Positions 11,220 to 21,719 of a stretch of DNA of 64,000 nucleotides are shown here, piece after piece. The notes below the pieces were generated by a model that made no database searches, was not told the origin of the DNA, and saw only the letters and a program-made list of their open reading frames with translations. Position numbers and translations under genes: made by a program. This stretch comes from Orobanche coerulescens. Lineage: Eukaryota; Streptophyta; Magnoliopsida; Lamiales; Orobanchaceae. The first letter of the stretch is position 1, and each line of letters begins with the position of its first letter. The stretch spans positions 39,767,001-39,831,000 of the forward strand of contig CM065806.1 of the NCBI GenBank assembly GCA_033398695.1, given 5' to 3'.

Positions 11220-13634
11220 TTAGGTTGAGAAAACCTAGGCATTTGGGTCGAGTTGGGTCGTGTTTTTGTTGCGTCATTCGAGTTGTCGATTGACAAATAC
11301 TAGAGCCGTGAGTCTTTGTTGTTCACTCAGGCTTGTGCGTTATCGGATTTGCCAGTATCGTACTGGGCTTGTTATAACTTTTCCAAATGGTGTTTACGTG
11401 ATATATTGTGTTCTTGAGTTGCACTGAGTTTGCAAAACGTGAGTTTTGAAATTACCTGTTTCGAGTATTTTCTTGAGTCTAGACATGTGCCAGTATCACG
11501 GGGAATCGTCGGCTTCACGATCTGTAAGTATTCGGATTTTTGAATTTCATTGAGATTTACTGCCGTTCTAAGTTGATATGTTTTGAGATTCAGCAGATAT
11601 TATGCATTTCAATATAAGGTGACAGAGTTGGGATAGGATTGATGATCTTGAGAAGTTATGATTTTGGAAATCAGTATATCAGCTAGATTTTGGAACGGAA
11701 TTGTGTAATCGGGAGAAGGACTATGGATTGTTGAGAAGAACATGTAGTCATGTTAGTTCATTTTGTGATATATATGAACTGCTTTTGAGCATTTGAAAAT
11801 GACACTTTTCAAAATGAATATTTTACGGATGTTTTACGGAAAATGATTTTGGGTCGAGACCCAATCGATTTTGAAATGGTTTTATAACCCAGGACTTGGG
11901 GTCCGAAAAGAGTTTTCTATTTTTAAACTTTTTGTAATGCGTAACGAGATACGGGCTGAGACCCTAATGTTTCTAACGGCTTTTCTGTTTTCTTAAAACT
12001 CCCGAGATTTGTAAAATATTTTACCAATCATTTACCTATGTTATTTCCGCGTTTCGAGGCTTTGGTTTACTTGTTCAAATGGAGTTTCTCGGGAAGTCTT
12101 TCGCCGTGTTTGATTTGTTGATTCGTTTCAACGTTTTGTCATATCATATTTGAGGTGATCCAGGATGGGTAAATGGTTGACGATACGAGTCATGTGTGGA
12201 AAAGGAGTTTAGTCGGAATTTATATATTGAGATTTTGGAACTCGATCGTGTGGTTTTCCGATGGAATATCAGTGGATATTGGTGACGAACCGAATTGGTA
12301 TACAGGAGTATGGATATAGTCGAGCATTTGCATACTTTTCATTTTAAAACTTCGAAATCGTGTGGATTCGAAGGAAACTGTTATCAAATACTTGGCACCA
12401 TCGAGCCAAGTTAATTTTTCCAAAAGTGATTTTGTGGTCTTACCAAAATTTATGTTTTGAGTTTTCAAATTTTTTTTGAAAGAACTTTCAAAAATTGTCT
12501 TCGTGACAAGAATATTTGATTTCAAACTGGTTTTGAAAATGTGATCGAGGTACATACGCATTTAGTGCATAATGCTATTATGGTGAAGATATGAGTGTGA
12601 CTCACGAACTGGATGGTACATCAGTATGGTACGATGAAAGAGATTCGAAGTTTAGTATGGTAGATGGGCTATCCATGGGTGATCCATGGATTGATCAGTC
12701 AAGAGAATTATACTGCGTTTTGTAGAATCGGTACAGATATTATTTGGAAACTTGGGATTTTGTGAAACCGGAACATATGTGCTACGTGATTCCATTGGTG
12801 CGGTAGTAGCGTAATCTTACCATAGTGATCTTTGAATGATTTCTTTGTAAGTGTAAATATGGGGGTGGTGACCCCATGCTGGTTGTTTTGGATATTGAGT
12901 GGTCGTTCCCACTCCTTGTATGAATTGGGTATGTTCGTCAGTTTGTGATTGGTTGTTCATATGCCGAGGGGTATGTTCGCCAGTCGGATATGTTTATTGA
13001 GATCCACTGTATGTGATCGGTGTGTCGTTTTGAATTTTGCTTTTTCGTATATACATTTACGTGGTTACGTGTTGATAGTGTTGGAGTTTACCGTGTGAAG
13101 GTATTCTCGATTTCCGTTGATCGTTCGTTGGTCGTATTGGAGTTTATCACGTTGATGATATTCTCGATTGTGTTTTGACCTCTGGTTGGTCAGATTGGAA
13201 TTTATCATGTTGATGATAAATTCGGTTGATTTATTAGTTGATCATTTTTGGTGATCATCTGAGCGTTGGATTTTGTGTTGGTGTTTCGGAATTCGTGTCG
13301 TTGTTTTGGGCGGTTGTTTCGCAGATGTATTGTGTATGATTCGTCTTATCGGAATTGGGACTTGATTATGTAAACAGGCAGACAGGATTTGATTCGGGCA
13401 GATTGTTTCATCCGAAGATGATATATTTTGTTGAGACTCAGGGAATTGTGATCGTAAGCGTATTGAGATTGTTCAGTGAGATCGCTGGCTAGTATCTCCG
13501 GAGATCGTCGACCTGCGTATTTGGAAGTATGCTCTTTTGGATATTCGGTAATGATGATGATTAATCGTTGTCGTGATGGTTTTGGGATATTTTGGGTTGA
13601 ACAGTATGTTTGTTTGTTTTCTATGACGGATTGC

Positions 13635-13654
13635 AAGTTTCGAGGACGAAACTT
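13635..13654. promoter_or_regulatory. Conserved 3' palindrome, element 2
   Basis: AAGTTTCG and CGAAACTT form perfect 8-bp arms around AGGA, 5 bp upstream of the polypurine tract. The same palindrome overlaps the pol stop codon in elements 1, 4 and 5. Its presence here without any ORF suggests a cis role. Confidence 0.7.
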
Positions 13655-13659
13655 ATTTT

Positions 13660-13672
13660 AAGGGGTGTAGAA
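13660..13672 (+). other. Polypurine tract of element 2
   Basis: AAGGGGTGTAGAA directly precedes the 3' LTR and would prime plus-strand DNA synthesis. Confidence 0.8.
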
Positions 13673-16600
13673 TGTAATATCCGGAATTTCTACTACTGAT
13701 GTTTAATATTATTTTATCCGAGTTATATTATGCAGCGTGGAATGCATGCAGTAGAGATAAAATAAATAAAGGATGAGATATCGATGTATCGGTATAATTG
13801 TCGTATTTGGTCGACAATTACATTTGAGATATTGTGTATCGGGTTGTCGTACTTTTGATATTGGGTATATCGTATGATGATATTATTGGATTCGGTGTTT
13901 GTGTTCGGTGTGTCTTATGTTCGCTTTTGGTATGTCGAGACGCGTTGGACAAGAAGCTGCGGAAAATGGCTAAGTATAGCCTTATTAGCGCACGCCGATA
14001 TTCATCCATAACGCACGCTATCGTGCGTGATTAGCGCACGCTACGTTTATAGGTTAGCGTCGCCAGTGCATGAATCGGAAGGAATCTGCGTGTGGACCCG
14101 GCTTTCGACGCACGCTCGGTAAGTCAGCGGTTGTTGTCACGAAGTATTAGCGCACGCTAAAATATTAGGCTTAGCGCACGCTAACTATGTCGATCAACAA
14201 GGAATCTTATCCTTGCCGATCTTTGTCGGAATGTGGGGGCGAGTGGTAGGTGAACACTGTAGCTAGTCAACTTCGGATAGCGCACGCTAAGATAAATGAC
14301 TTGCGTACGCTAAGCAGGATGTTTTACGTACGTTAATGCATAGGCATTACGTACGTAAGTTAGTTTACGAAGCAAGGCAGTAGCCTTTGGGCTTCGATAG
14401 CGCACGCTAACAAAGTCAGTTAGCGCACGCTAAGGCTAGCGCACGCTAAACATAATGGTTTAGCGCACGCTAGTGGTGCATTCTATATAAAGGGACAAAC
14501 GAGTGTCATGAAACATTTCGTCCATTTCTTTCCTTTCACCCGATAGAGACAACCTTGGGAGAACATTTGGAGTTCCTAAACACTCATGGATGATCCTGTT
14601 TAACAAGATTAAAGATGGAAATCATGGAGTGAAGCTTTGTTCTTGAAATCATTGGTGATTCATGGAAATCAATCCTTTCCTTCAAAAAAGGTAATTACTC
14701 TTCACTTTGAGATTTCGTTTTGGATTGTATATGATGTTCTTGAGTTGATGATTATCATATAAACAAGTTGATGAGCATGACAACGAGTTGGATTACCGTA
14801 CTAAGTTAGTGTTGTTATCAATATATGAGTATTGATATGTTTCGTATGGTTTTGGATGGAATTTAAGATATATGTTGATGTAATTCCCTTCTTCAATTCG
14901 GATTTTTGATGTTTTGTCGTTGGTTACTTCGTATGGTAACGATTATGGTGATGCTACTGTGATTCTTGAAGTTATATGAATTATATGTCGAAGAACATGA
15001 TGAATAAGAATTTTTAGATGTTAGAACACATCGGATTTTATCATTTTATGGATCATGAACGTGAACTTGGATAATTCGTGTTCTTGAAGAGCTATTAAAT
15101 TATATGTCATGATTGTTATGAAGTCCTTAATCTCGAGATGAGTTGATCATTGTCATGATGGAAGTGTTAGACGATGCTTGAAATGCATGCCACTGCACAG
15201 CATTAGCGCACGCTACGCCTTCGCCTAGCGCGCTAACGGGAGCAACTTAGCGCACGCCACGTTAGGTGATTAACGTGCGCTAAGTAGGCGACGATGCAGT
15301 ATTTTTGTGTTTTGATTAGGAATTCGTGATGGTTTGACTTGGTTGGTTCTGACTATGTTTATTCGAGGTTGTGTTGAACCGTTGAGTTCGATTGGTTGGT
15401 TTTATCGGTTGTTAATTGTTATCGGATATGTATTATTTGATTTCTTCGATAGGTTGAGATTATTGATCGGTGATTATAACCGGATATTGCGGTCGTGTTC
15501 GAGTATGTCCATCGTATTGCTTTTGATCGGGGTGAGGAGCTCGTAGACAAAGGCGATGTGTTGGCGGCTGACTTTGTGGTATCGGTATCGAGGCAAGTTA
15601 TTACTTGCTCGGTTATAATATTTAATGAATGGTTTGATTTCATTTCGTTTATAATGCATATAGCGATGATTATTATTGTGAACTCGGGTATTCGGATCGC
15701 ATATCGTTCTTTCGATTCGGGAGATAAATCATAATGTATATGATTATCTCGATTATTAGTATGTTCGAGTATCAAGGTTACATTATGGTAAAGACGAGGA
15801 TATGAGTATCTATAGTTCATTGTTCGTTTGGATCGCCGAGCATTGAGGATAATCGTCGGTGATGATTGGACATCGAGATTTCTCCCGAAGGACTCGGGCA
15901 AGTATCTTATATCGATTGATTAGAGTTAGCGATTTGATCATGCGTATTATCATTCATGTTGTCGAACATGAGGTCGTCTTAATTGATTTGTCATATTGTC
16001 GTTCATATTGCGTTGTTCATGATGATGAACATATTGTTTTGCATATGTGTATGCATATTGTGTTGTTTATGTTGTGTTGATCCGATGGGATCGCGCGATC
16101 TATCCGAGGGCCTGGATCGGATGTCCACCACGTGTTGGTCCGACGGGCTCATCTTGTGATCTATCTTGAGGCCGGATCATTGGACGGGTTTTCCACCTCG
16201 TGTTGGTCCGACGGGATCATCTTGGGATCTATCTTGAGGCGCTGGATCGTTGGATTACCCGGTATTGTGTTATTGTTGTGCATATGTATATTGTTGGTTA
16301 TCCACCTCGTGTTGATCTTGTAGGATCATCTTGGGATCTATGCTGAGGGCGCTGGATCATGGGATTTCCATTGAGTATACATAGTTGTTATTGTTTTTGA
16401 GCATATTGACGTTGTCATATGAGTATGCATTTGTAGGTCTTGTGTTAGGACCTTGTCCGCATTGCATTGTTCTGATATCGGATTAGACTGATATGATTAT
16501 CGTGGCACATCATATCTCGAGGTATGTTCCATATTTTCCTTGGTCTTGTCTTTGATGGACGATCGTTTATCGTCTTGGGATTTGATGATTTTATTCGATG

Positions 16601-17298
16601 GATCGTATTGGTCAGAAATGGTAGATTTCCGTATCGTGAGTTGGTTATGATAGTTTGAGGATCTTGAGTATTGTTTGAGGTACAATACAAATATTATGTT
16701 CGAGTTTAATGGTTATTCTGATGAGAATTACTTGAGTAAGTAAAGTCATGGCGGTAAGATTACGTTGGTCGTATTCTTATGTTGTATTCTCATTGGTATG
16801 TTATTATTAATGTGATGTGACGGTTATCATTGTTGGATATTATGGTGACCCCGTCGTGGGATTTCTTTTAGGTTCTCGGAGTATCGAGCTTGTAGCGGTC
16901 GTGAAGAGATGAGCTTCCGGAGGATCTTGGCTAGGACATGTTGTGTGCATTGAGTTTCTTGATTGGTTCTTGTATTCATTTGCTAGAGTATCTTTTTGGT
17001 GGCCTTTTTCATTGCGTGAGTATTTTGAGACGCTCTTTTGGTATCAGTAGCGAGGTTACTTTGGAAATCGTTTTCTAAACTTTTGAGTGTCGGCCGTTTG
17101 GCCTTGCGATTTCAAACGAGTTTTTACGACGGTTTTTGATAAATGGATTTTTATAAGTCTTTGTGAATTTTAAAGATAGTACCGTCGTTGGCCTCTCGGG
17201 CATTTGTAAATGTTTGTGAAAATTTCTTTTAGCCTTGTGGGTTCCATCTCGGGGCCCACGGCGCTGTAATATTTCCGGTTAAACCTGGGGGTGTTACA
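13673..17298 (+). repeat. 3' LTR of element 2 (3626 bp)
   Basis: Starts TGTAATATCCGG and ends GGTGTTACA. Differences from the 5' LTR cluster at CAG/CTG triplets and inside the minisatellite and palindromes. TATA at 14484-14491. No gene. Confidence 0.95.
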
Positions 17299-17303
17299 CC
17301 GAA
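17299..17303. repeat. Target site duplication of element 2, right copy
   Basis: CCGAA, matching 7553-7557. Confidence 0.95.
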
Positions 17304-18162
17304 GACCATTGTTTCAGATCGAGACGGCCGTTTTGTGTCTCACTTTTGGAAAGCAGTTCATAAGGCCTTGGGGACCGAATTGAACTTCAGTACAGCTTAC
17401 CACCCGCAGACTGACGGACAATCTGAGAGAACTATACAAACGGTGGAGGACATGCTAAGGGCCTGTGCCTTAGATTGGTCAAACGATTGGGAAGTTCATC
17501 TACCGTTGATTGAATTTACCTACAATAATAGTTGGCATGCTTCCATTAAGATGGCACCGTTTGAGGCATTATACGGAAGGAGATGCAGATCGCCCCTATG
17601 CTGGGACAATTCATCGGACTTGATCGGAACAGAACCAGAGTTGATCGAGCGGACTCGAGAGAAGATAGCCTTGATTCGTGAAAGGCATTAGCGCCCAGTC
17701 GCGAAATCCTATGCGGACGTACGCCGCCGTCCATTGGAGTTGATCGGAGATCACGTACTTTTGAAGGTTTCTCCTACTCGGGAATCTTTCGTTTGGAAGG
17801 AAAGGAAAGGCGAGTCCGAGATATATCGGACCATTTGAGATCCTCGAGAGAGTTGGGGAGTTGGCATACAGATTAGCATTGCCGCCGTCATTGTGCCATG
17901 TTCATAACGTGTTCCACGTATCCCGATTCTGAGGTATATACCAGATCCCAGTCATATCATTGATTTCGACGAGATCGAAGTCGAGCAGGATGGGACATTT
18001 GAAGAAAGACCAGTCAAGATACTCGAGAGTCGACTCAAGCAACTGAGGAACAAGTCAATCGTTTTGGTCAAAGTTCAGTGGTCACGTCACGGAATGGAAG
18101 AAGCCACTTGGGAAACAGAAGCTGATATGAAGTCTAGATATCCTGAGTTATTTTCGTCTTGA
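17299..18162 (+). pseudogene. pol: pol of element 1, second part: integrase core and chromodomain-like tail
   Basis: Reading resumes exactly after element 2 with the second catalytic Asp region (SDRDGRF), then [11 protein letters not shown] with the third catalytic acid (Glu), NNSWHASI and [15 protein letters not shown] stop at about 17690 ends this frame. Downstream, pieces of the GPY-type region appear in shifting frames between 17692 and 17950, and a clean tail follows with VKVQWSRHG, EEATWE and PELF, ending at TGA 18160-18162. This tail is the chromodomain-like module of Tekay chromoviruses, thought to steer integration to heterochromatin. The breaks lie at CAG/CTG triplets, so some may be base-calling error. 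Confidence 0.88.
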
Positions 18163-18178
18163 GTTTCGGGACGAAACT
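18162..18178. promoter_or_regulatory. Conserved 3' palindrome at the pol stop, element 1
   Basis: AGTTTCGGGACGAAACT begins at the last base of the TGA stop codon and ends a few bases before the polypurine tract (18186-18197, AGTAGGAGAGTA). Confidence 0.75.
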
Positions 18179-18185
18179 CCTTTTT

Positions 18186-18197
18186 AGTAGGAGAGTA
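18186..18197 (+). other. Polypurine tract of element 1
   Basis: AGTAGGAGAGTA directly precedes the TGTAATATCC start of the 3' LTR. Confidence 0.75.
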
Positions 18198-20559
18198 TGT
18201 AATATCCGGATTTATTACAGTGTATTTCATCTGTATTCAACCATGTATTATTTCGGATTGGTGATTTTGATTATTGGAATATGATATTTAGTGCATTGAT
18301 ATCATTATGCATAAGTATAGAAACATGCAAAATTGCTCAAGCAACCTTGTGATAGCGCATGCTAAGAATGTATCTTAACGCGCGCTATCGGGCCATTATT
18401 AGCGCACGCTATGAAGGTAGGGGTTGCGTGCGCTAAGAACTCAATTATTGAGCGGGACAGCTAACTCATGCGCCAGCCGGGACATGGGTCCGGATAAGAT
18501 TCCCGCTGAGGCATCCGGACAAATTCTGAAGTCAACCATTATTAGCGCATGCTAAGGGATGCTTAGTAGCGTGCGCTAACTTGTCAATAATGCAGAATAT
18601 TATAAATGGGACAGCAACCGCTTTGGCTTTCATTTTCCTTCGTCTATACTTCACCTTTGAGAGTCCAGAGAGCAAGAATATCCCTTCTAAACACTTAGAA
18701 CATATATTAGTGATCATTGAATGATTGAGTATCACTTGTGAGTGATCATTGAAGAGAAGTAACACCTTGGAGTGGCACATAACCAAACGGAGTCGGATTA
18801 TACCTCGTGGTTCAGTGATTTCGGCATTCTAAGGTATGTTCAACCTATCACCAGTCTTAGATTTGGTTTTCCAATGGATACGATGATCATATTATCGAGG
18901 TATTAAATTTCATTAGTGAATTATTCAACAACATCATGTTTAGAAGATTGGAATGTCTACAAATACGATATTATTGTTGGAACCTTGAAGTTGGGATCCT
19001 AGTACTTCAAATGATGAGAGAAATATTCTGAAGTTAACAATCCGTATGATTTATGTTATCTTTGTGATCATGATTTGGAATAGATGTTATAAGAACTTAA
19101 AGGAAGAATCATCTTAGGAAATATTCTTTCGTATAAGTCGGAATTGTTAGTTCACCTCAAGATGAAGTCTGAATATGTATAATGATAGTAGAATCTAATA
19201 CATCAACCGGAGATCACAAACTTCGCATGAGAATTGAAATCAAGATGGATTATGGTGTCATGATGATTATACGTATATTTGCATCTTGAAGTTGATATTA
19301 TCCTGGAGATCATTCATAAAGGTTATGAACATAACATGAAGACAGATTACAAACATCAAATCACTGAAGAAATCGCTTACTTCATCACTATTTGTGTAAA
19401 TCTGCTGCCCTCCAGTGAACTGCCATGCATTATTAGCGTGCGCTAATATACAAGATTTAACGTGCGCTATCGAGTACGTTTAGCGTACGCAAAGTTTTGG
19501 ACTTAGCGTGCGTTAAATCATCAGCCGAGTCAGTCGGCTGATCAGTGAGGCACTGACAACGCCGGGTTAGCGTACGCTAGGCGGTGTGTACTGCGTACGC
19601 TAACGAATAGCATTAACGTACGCTACATATGATTCGTAGCGTGCGTTAATTTGTCCAGACAGATTGCGTATTAAGGACTTCCTACCGTAATTATTGAATT
19701 GTTAGACGTTCGTACGGCACGAAATGAATTCTGTACTATTTCTTTTGTTAAGGTTCGAGCTTAACACGTGATTGATCGAAGGGGACGACCTTCGAGTATT
19801 TGGATATTCGTGGAAGTTTATTCTTGTCAACGAACCGAGGCAAGTACTCTAAATTAGAATTGTTTATATTATGACAATTATGATGTGATTGTATCGTGTA
19901 AATATGTTGTGAATATATGTCCACCATGTGTTGATCCGACGGGAATCATCATGGGAATCTATAGCTGTGTGCGCTGGATCGTTGGACAGGTAGTTCCACC
20001 ATGTGTTGGTCCGACGGGATCATCATCGGAATCTATAGCTGTGTGCGCTGGATCGTTGGAATACCATCAGTATGTTGAAACTGTTATGTTATGATATGTG
20101 TTGTGGATATTCTCGTTGGAGAAACTTGTTATGATATAATTGTTGATTATATCACTATTGTATGATTATTGTACTTGTACTAGCATCGTTGTGCTAACCC
20201 CTTCGGGGGTGAACATTTGTGTATGTTCAGGATCCAGAAGAGCGGGGAAACAACCACTGGAGATGCATGACGACGAGGGTGCAAAGTGATGTTCTGGCCG
20301 GGTTTACTATCTGTTATTTGTTGATTATTTCAATAAGTACTCGAGTACGTCGTCCGTTATAATGATTTGGATTTTGGTGATGTAATAATAACTCTTCATT
20401 GGATATTCCTATTTCGTTTTCAACCAGACGGTTGTATTTTACTTCAGTAATTTCATAAAGCGGTATCTGTTATTGTCTTTTCTTTTAATCAGCCTTGTAA
20501 ATTCTTATGTAAAGGATTTATGGCGCTGTAATATTCCCGAATATATTGGGGGTGTTACA
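18198..20559 (+). repeat. 3' LTR of element 1 (2362 bp)
   Basis: Same structure as the 5' LTR: palindromes 18352-18585, TATA 18601-18607, second cluster 19433-19650, two-unit U5 repeat about 19918-20060. Small indels against the 5' LTR cluster at CAG/CTG sites and palindromes. No gene. Confidence 0.95.
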
Positions 20560-20564
20560 CATAA
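20560..20564. repeat. Target site duplication of element 1, right copy
   Basis: CATAA, matching 1199-1203. Element 3 resumes here. Confidence 0.95.
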
Positions 20565-21130
20565 AACTTTGTAATGAGCTCTTGAGACCCGAATGTCTCA
20601 AGTTGGTCCATGGTCAGGCCATCAGCGGGTAGCCTGTAGATTCTCTGGAGCAGATCGCGATCGATACAGATCGCCACTCCCTAGACTGTTGCAGTGATGT
20701 CAGCAACATGACCTCCCTGGGCCAGTGACAGAAAACGGACGGCGGCGTTGAGGTAGAATTCCTCAACCAGATGGGCGTTGAATTTGTCGGCGGTCTTGCT
20801 CCCAAGGCGATAGAGGCCTTGTTGTTGAAGACGAGTAATGATATATTCCATAGGTTCTGCGTCGTTGGTTTCTGAGAGAATACGCTCGATGATGACAGGA
20901 TTGGAGAAGATCTGGCCATCAATGATGTTGGCGGATTTCTTCAGAACAGGCGAAAAAGATTGACCAGCCATTGATGTTTTCTTAAGAAATAGGGTGCAAG
21001 AAAACGATCGAGATATGCAATGAAATGCAGAAAAATATGTAGGCTGTATTTGCTTGAGAACTCTTGTAATTTGCAGAAAGCGTAAAGAGTCTCTAATGGC
21101 AGATTCAGTCCTTTTATAGTTGGGCGGCAA
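20565..21130 (-). pseudogene. SIRE-type downstream ORF, first part
   Basis: Minus-strand frame from an ATG at 21130. An alternative start with better spacing is the ATG of MAGQSFSPVLKK near 20970. The protein fragment contains EPMEYIITRLQQQGLY and FNAHLVEEFYLNAAVRFL and has no enzyme motif I recognise; it resembles the uncharacterised N-terminal domain found in plant transposon ORFs. One in-frame TAG lies near 20681, after which the frame stays open to the target site and continues at 1198. It sits about 0.6 kb downstream of pol on the same strand, the env-like position of sireviruses. Confidence 0.6.
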
Positions 21131-21719
21131 AATAGGGTTTTGCAGAGTACGAATGGTCAGATTTTAAGGGATGGGAACCGGTTTTGAAATCAACGGTTAA
21201 GATGGACTGAGTGTAACTGGTACGCTAATCCATTAAAAAGTTTAAAAATTGAGCGGGTCCCACTTCTGACATAGGTTGATACCCTAAATGCCTAAAACGA
21301 CGGTTTAAAAATAATAAACAATTTAAAAACATCGCGGCTTTTGAGATTCAGTTGTCCAGATGTCGTGTAAGGCATTTAATGAACATGACGTTTGACGTAA
21401 AAACAGGGCACGTGGACAAAAATTATTTTAAAAGGAAATAATATTATATTATATACTGAATCGAAATCCTATAGCATGTGCTGTTTTCCGCGTCAATACA
21501 GCGTTCCCCCTCAAAAAGGTACTTATAGGTTTTGAATTCCATACAACAATATTTGGATTAATGCTGTATTCATGGGTCCTACAGTATTCCCCCTTAATTA
21601 TTGCACACATCAGCTGTAGGATTCATATGTCTTCGCTCGCTACAGTACTTTATTGATGATTCTGAGTGTACAGATAATTAATGTTGGATACTGTATTCAC
21701 GGGTCTTCAAAGATTCCCC
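21131..21719 (-). other. Spacer between pol and downstream ORF of element 3 with repeated polypurine tracts
   Basis: No gene. In element sense three G-rich purine tracts occur: at 21713-21724, 21585-21600 and 21504-21518 (cores GAGGGGAAT, AAGGGGGAAT and GAGGGGGAA). The first two are embedded in a repeat of about 127 bp containing CTGTATTCAYGGGTC on the plus strand. Multiplied polypurine tracts are a known feature of sireviruses. Confidence 0.6.

Larger units (their letters stand above)
11203..13672 (+). other. Internal region of element 2: non-coding
   Basis: I looked for gag, protease, RT, RNase H and integrase motifs on both strands and found none. Only short open frames exist. The region holds the primer site (11208-11219), runs of diverged text such as TTGGTCGTATTGGAGTTTA near 13130 repeated near 13190, a palindrome (13635-13654) and the polypurine tract (13660-13672). 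Confidence 0.75.
7558..17298 (+). mobile_element. Element 2: non-autonomous Ty3/gypsy derivative (LARD-type) with 3.6-kb LTRs
   Basis: LTRs of 3645 bp (7558-11202) and 3626 bp (13673-17298) flank only 2470 bp of internal DNA. The internal part has a tRNA primer site, a conserved palindrome and a polypurine tract, but no gag or pol motif on either strand. LTR ends (TGTAATATCCGG and GGGTGTTACA), palindrome type and U5 repeats resemble element 1, which makes a Tekay-like element a plausible protein source. CCGAA flanks it. Its place inside element 1's integrase makes it the youngest insertion in the nest. Confidence 0.92.
1204..20559 (+). mobile_element. Element 1: Tekay-like Ty3/gypsy chromovirus, interrupted by element 2
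   Basis: LTRs at 1204-3550 and 18198-20559 begin TGTAATATCC and end GGGTGTTACA. The element has a primer site for initiator-Met tRNA, gag with an Arg/Gly-rich start and two zinc knuckles, a protease with DTGATHSF, reverse transcriptase, RNase H, integrase, a chromodomain-like tail, and a polypurine tract. It is flanked by CATAA on both sides and sits in the downstream ORF of element 3. Without element 2 it would be about 9.6 kb, normal for a Tekay/Del chromovirus. Clade assignment rests on the tail (EEATWE and PELF), the conserved 3' palindrome and motif resemblance. Confidence 0.93.

Noticed and set aside
17950..18162. Centromeric CRM-type chromovirus
   Set aside because: The tail (EEATWE, PELF), the LTR structure and the 3' palindrome fit the Tekay type better.
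1204..20559. Segmental duplication of 2-4 kb blocks
   Set aside because: The repeated blocks have primer sites, polypurine tracts, TG/CA ends and target site duplications, so they are LTR pairs.
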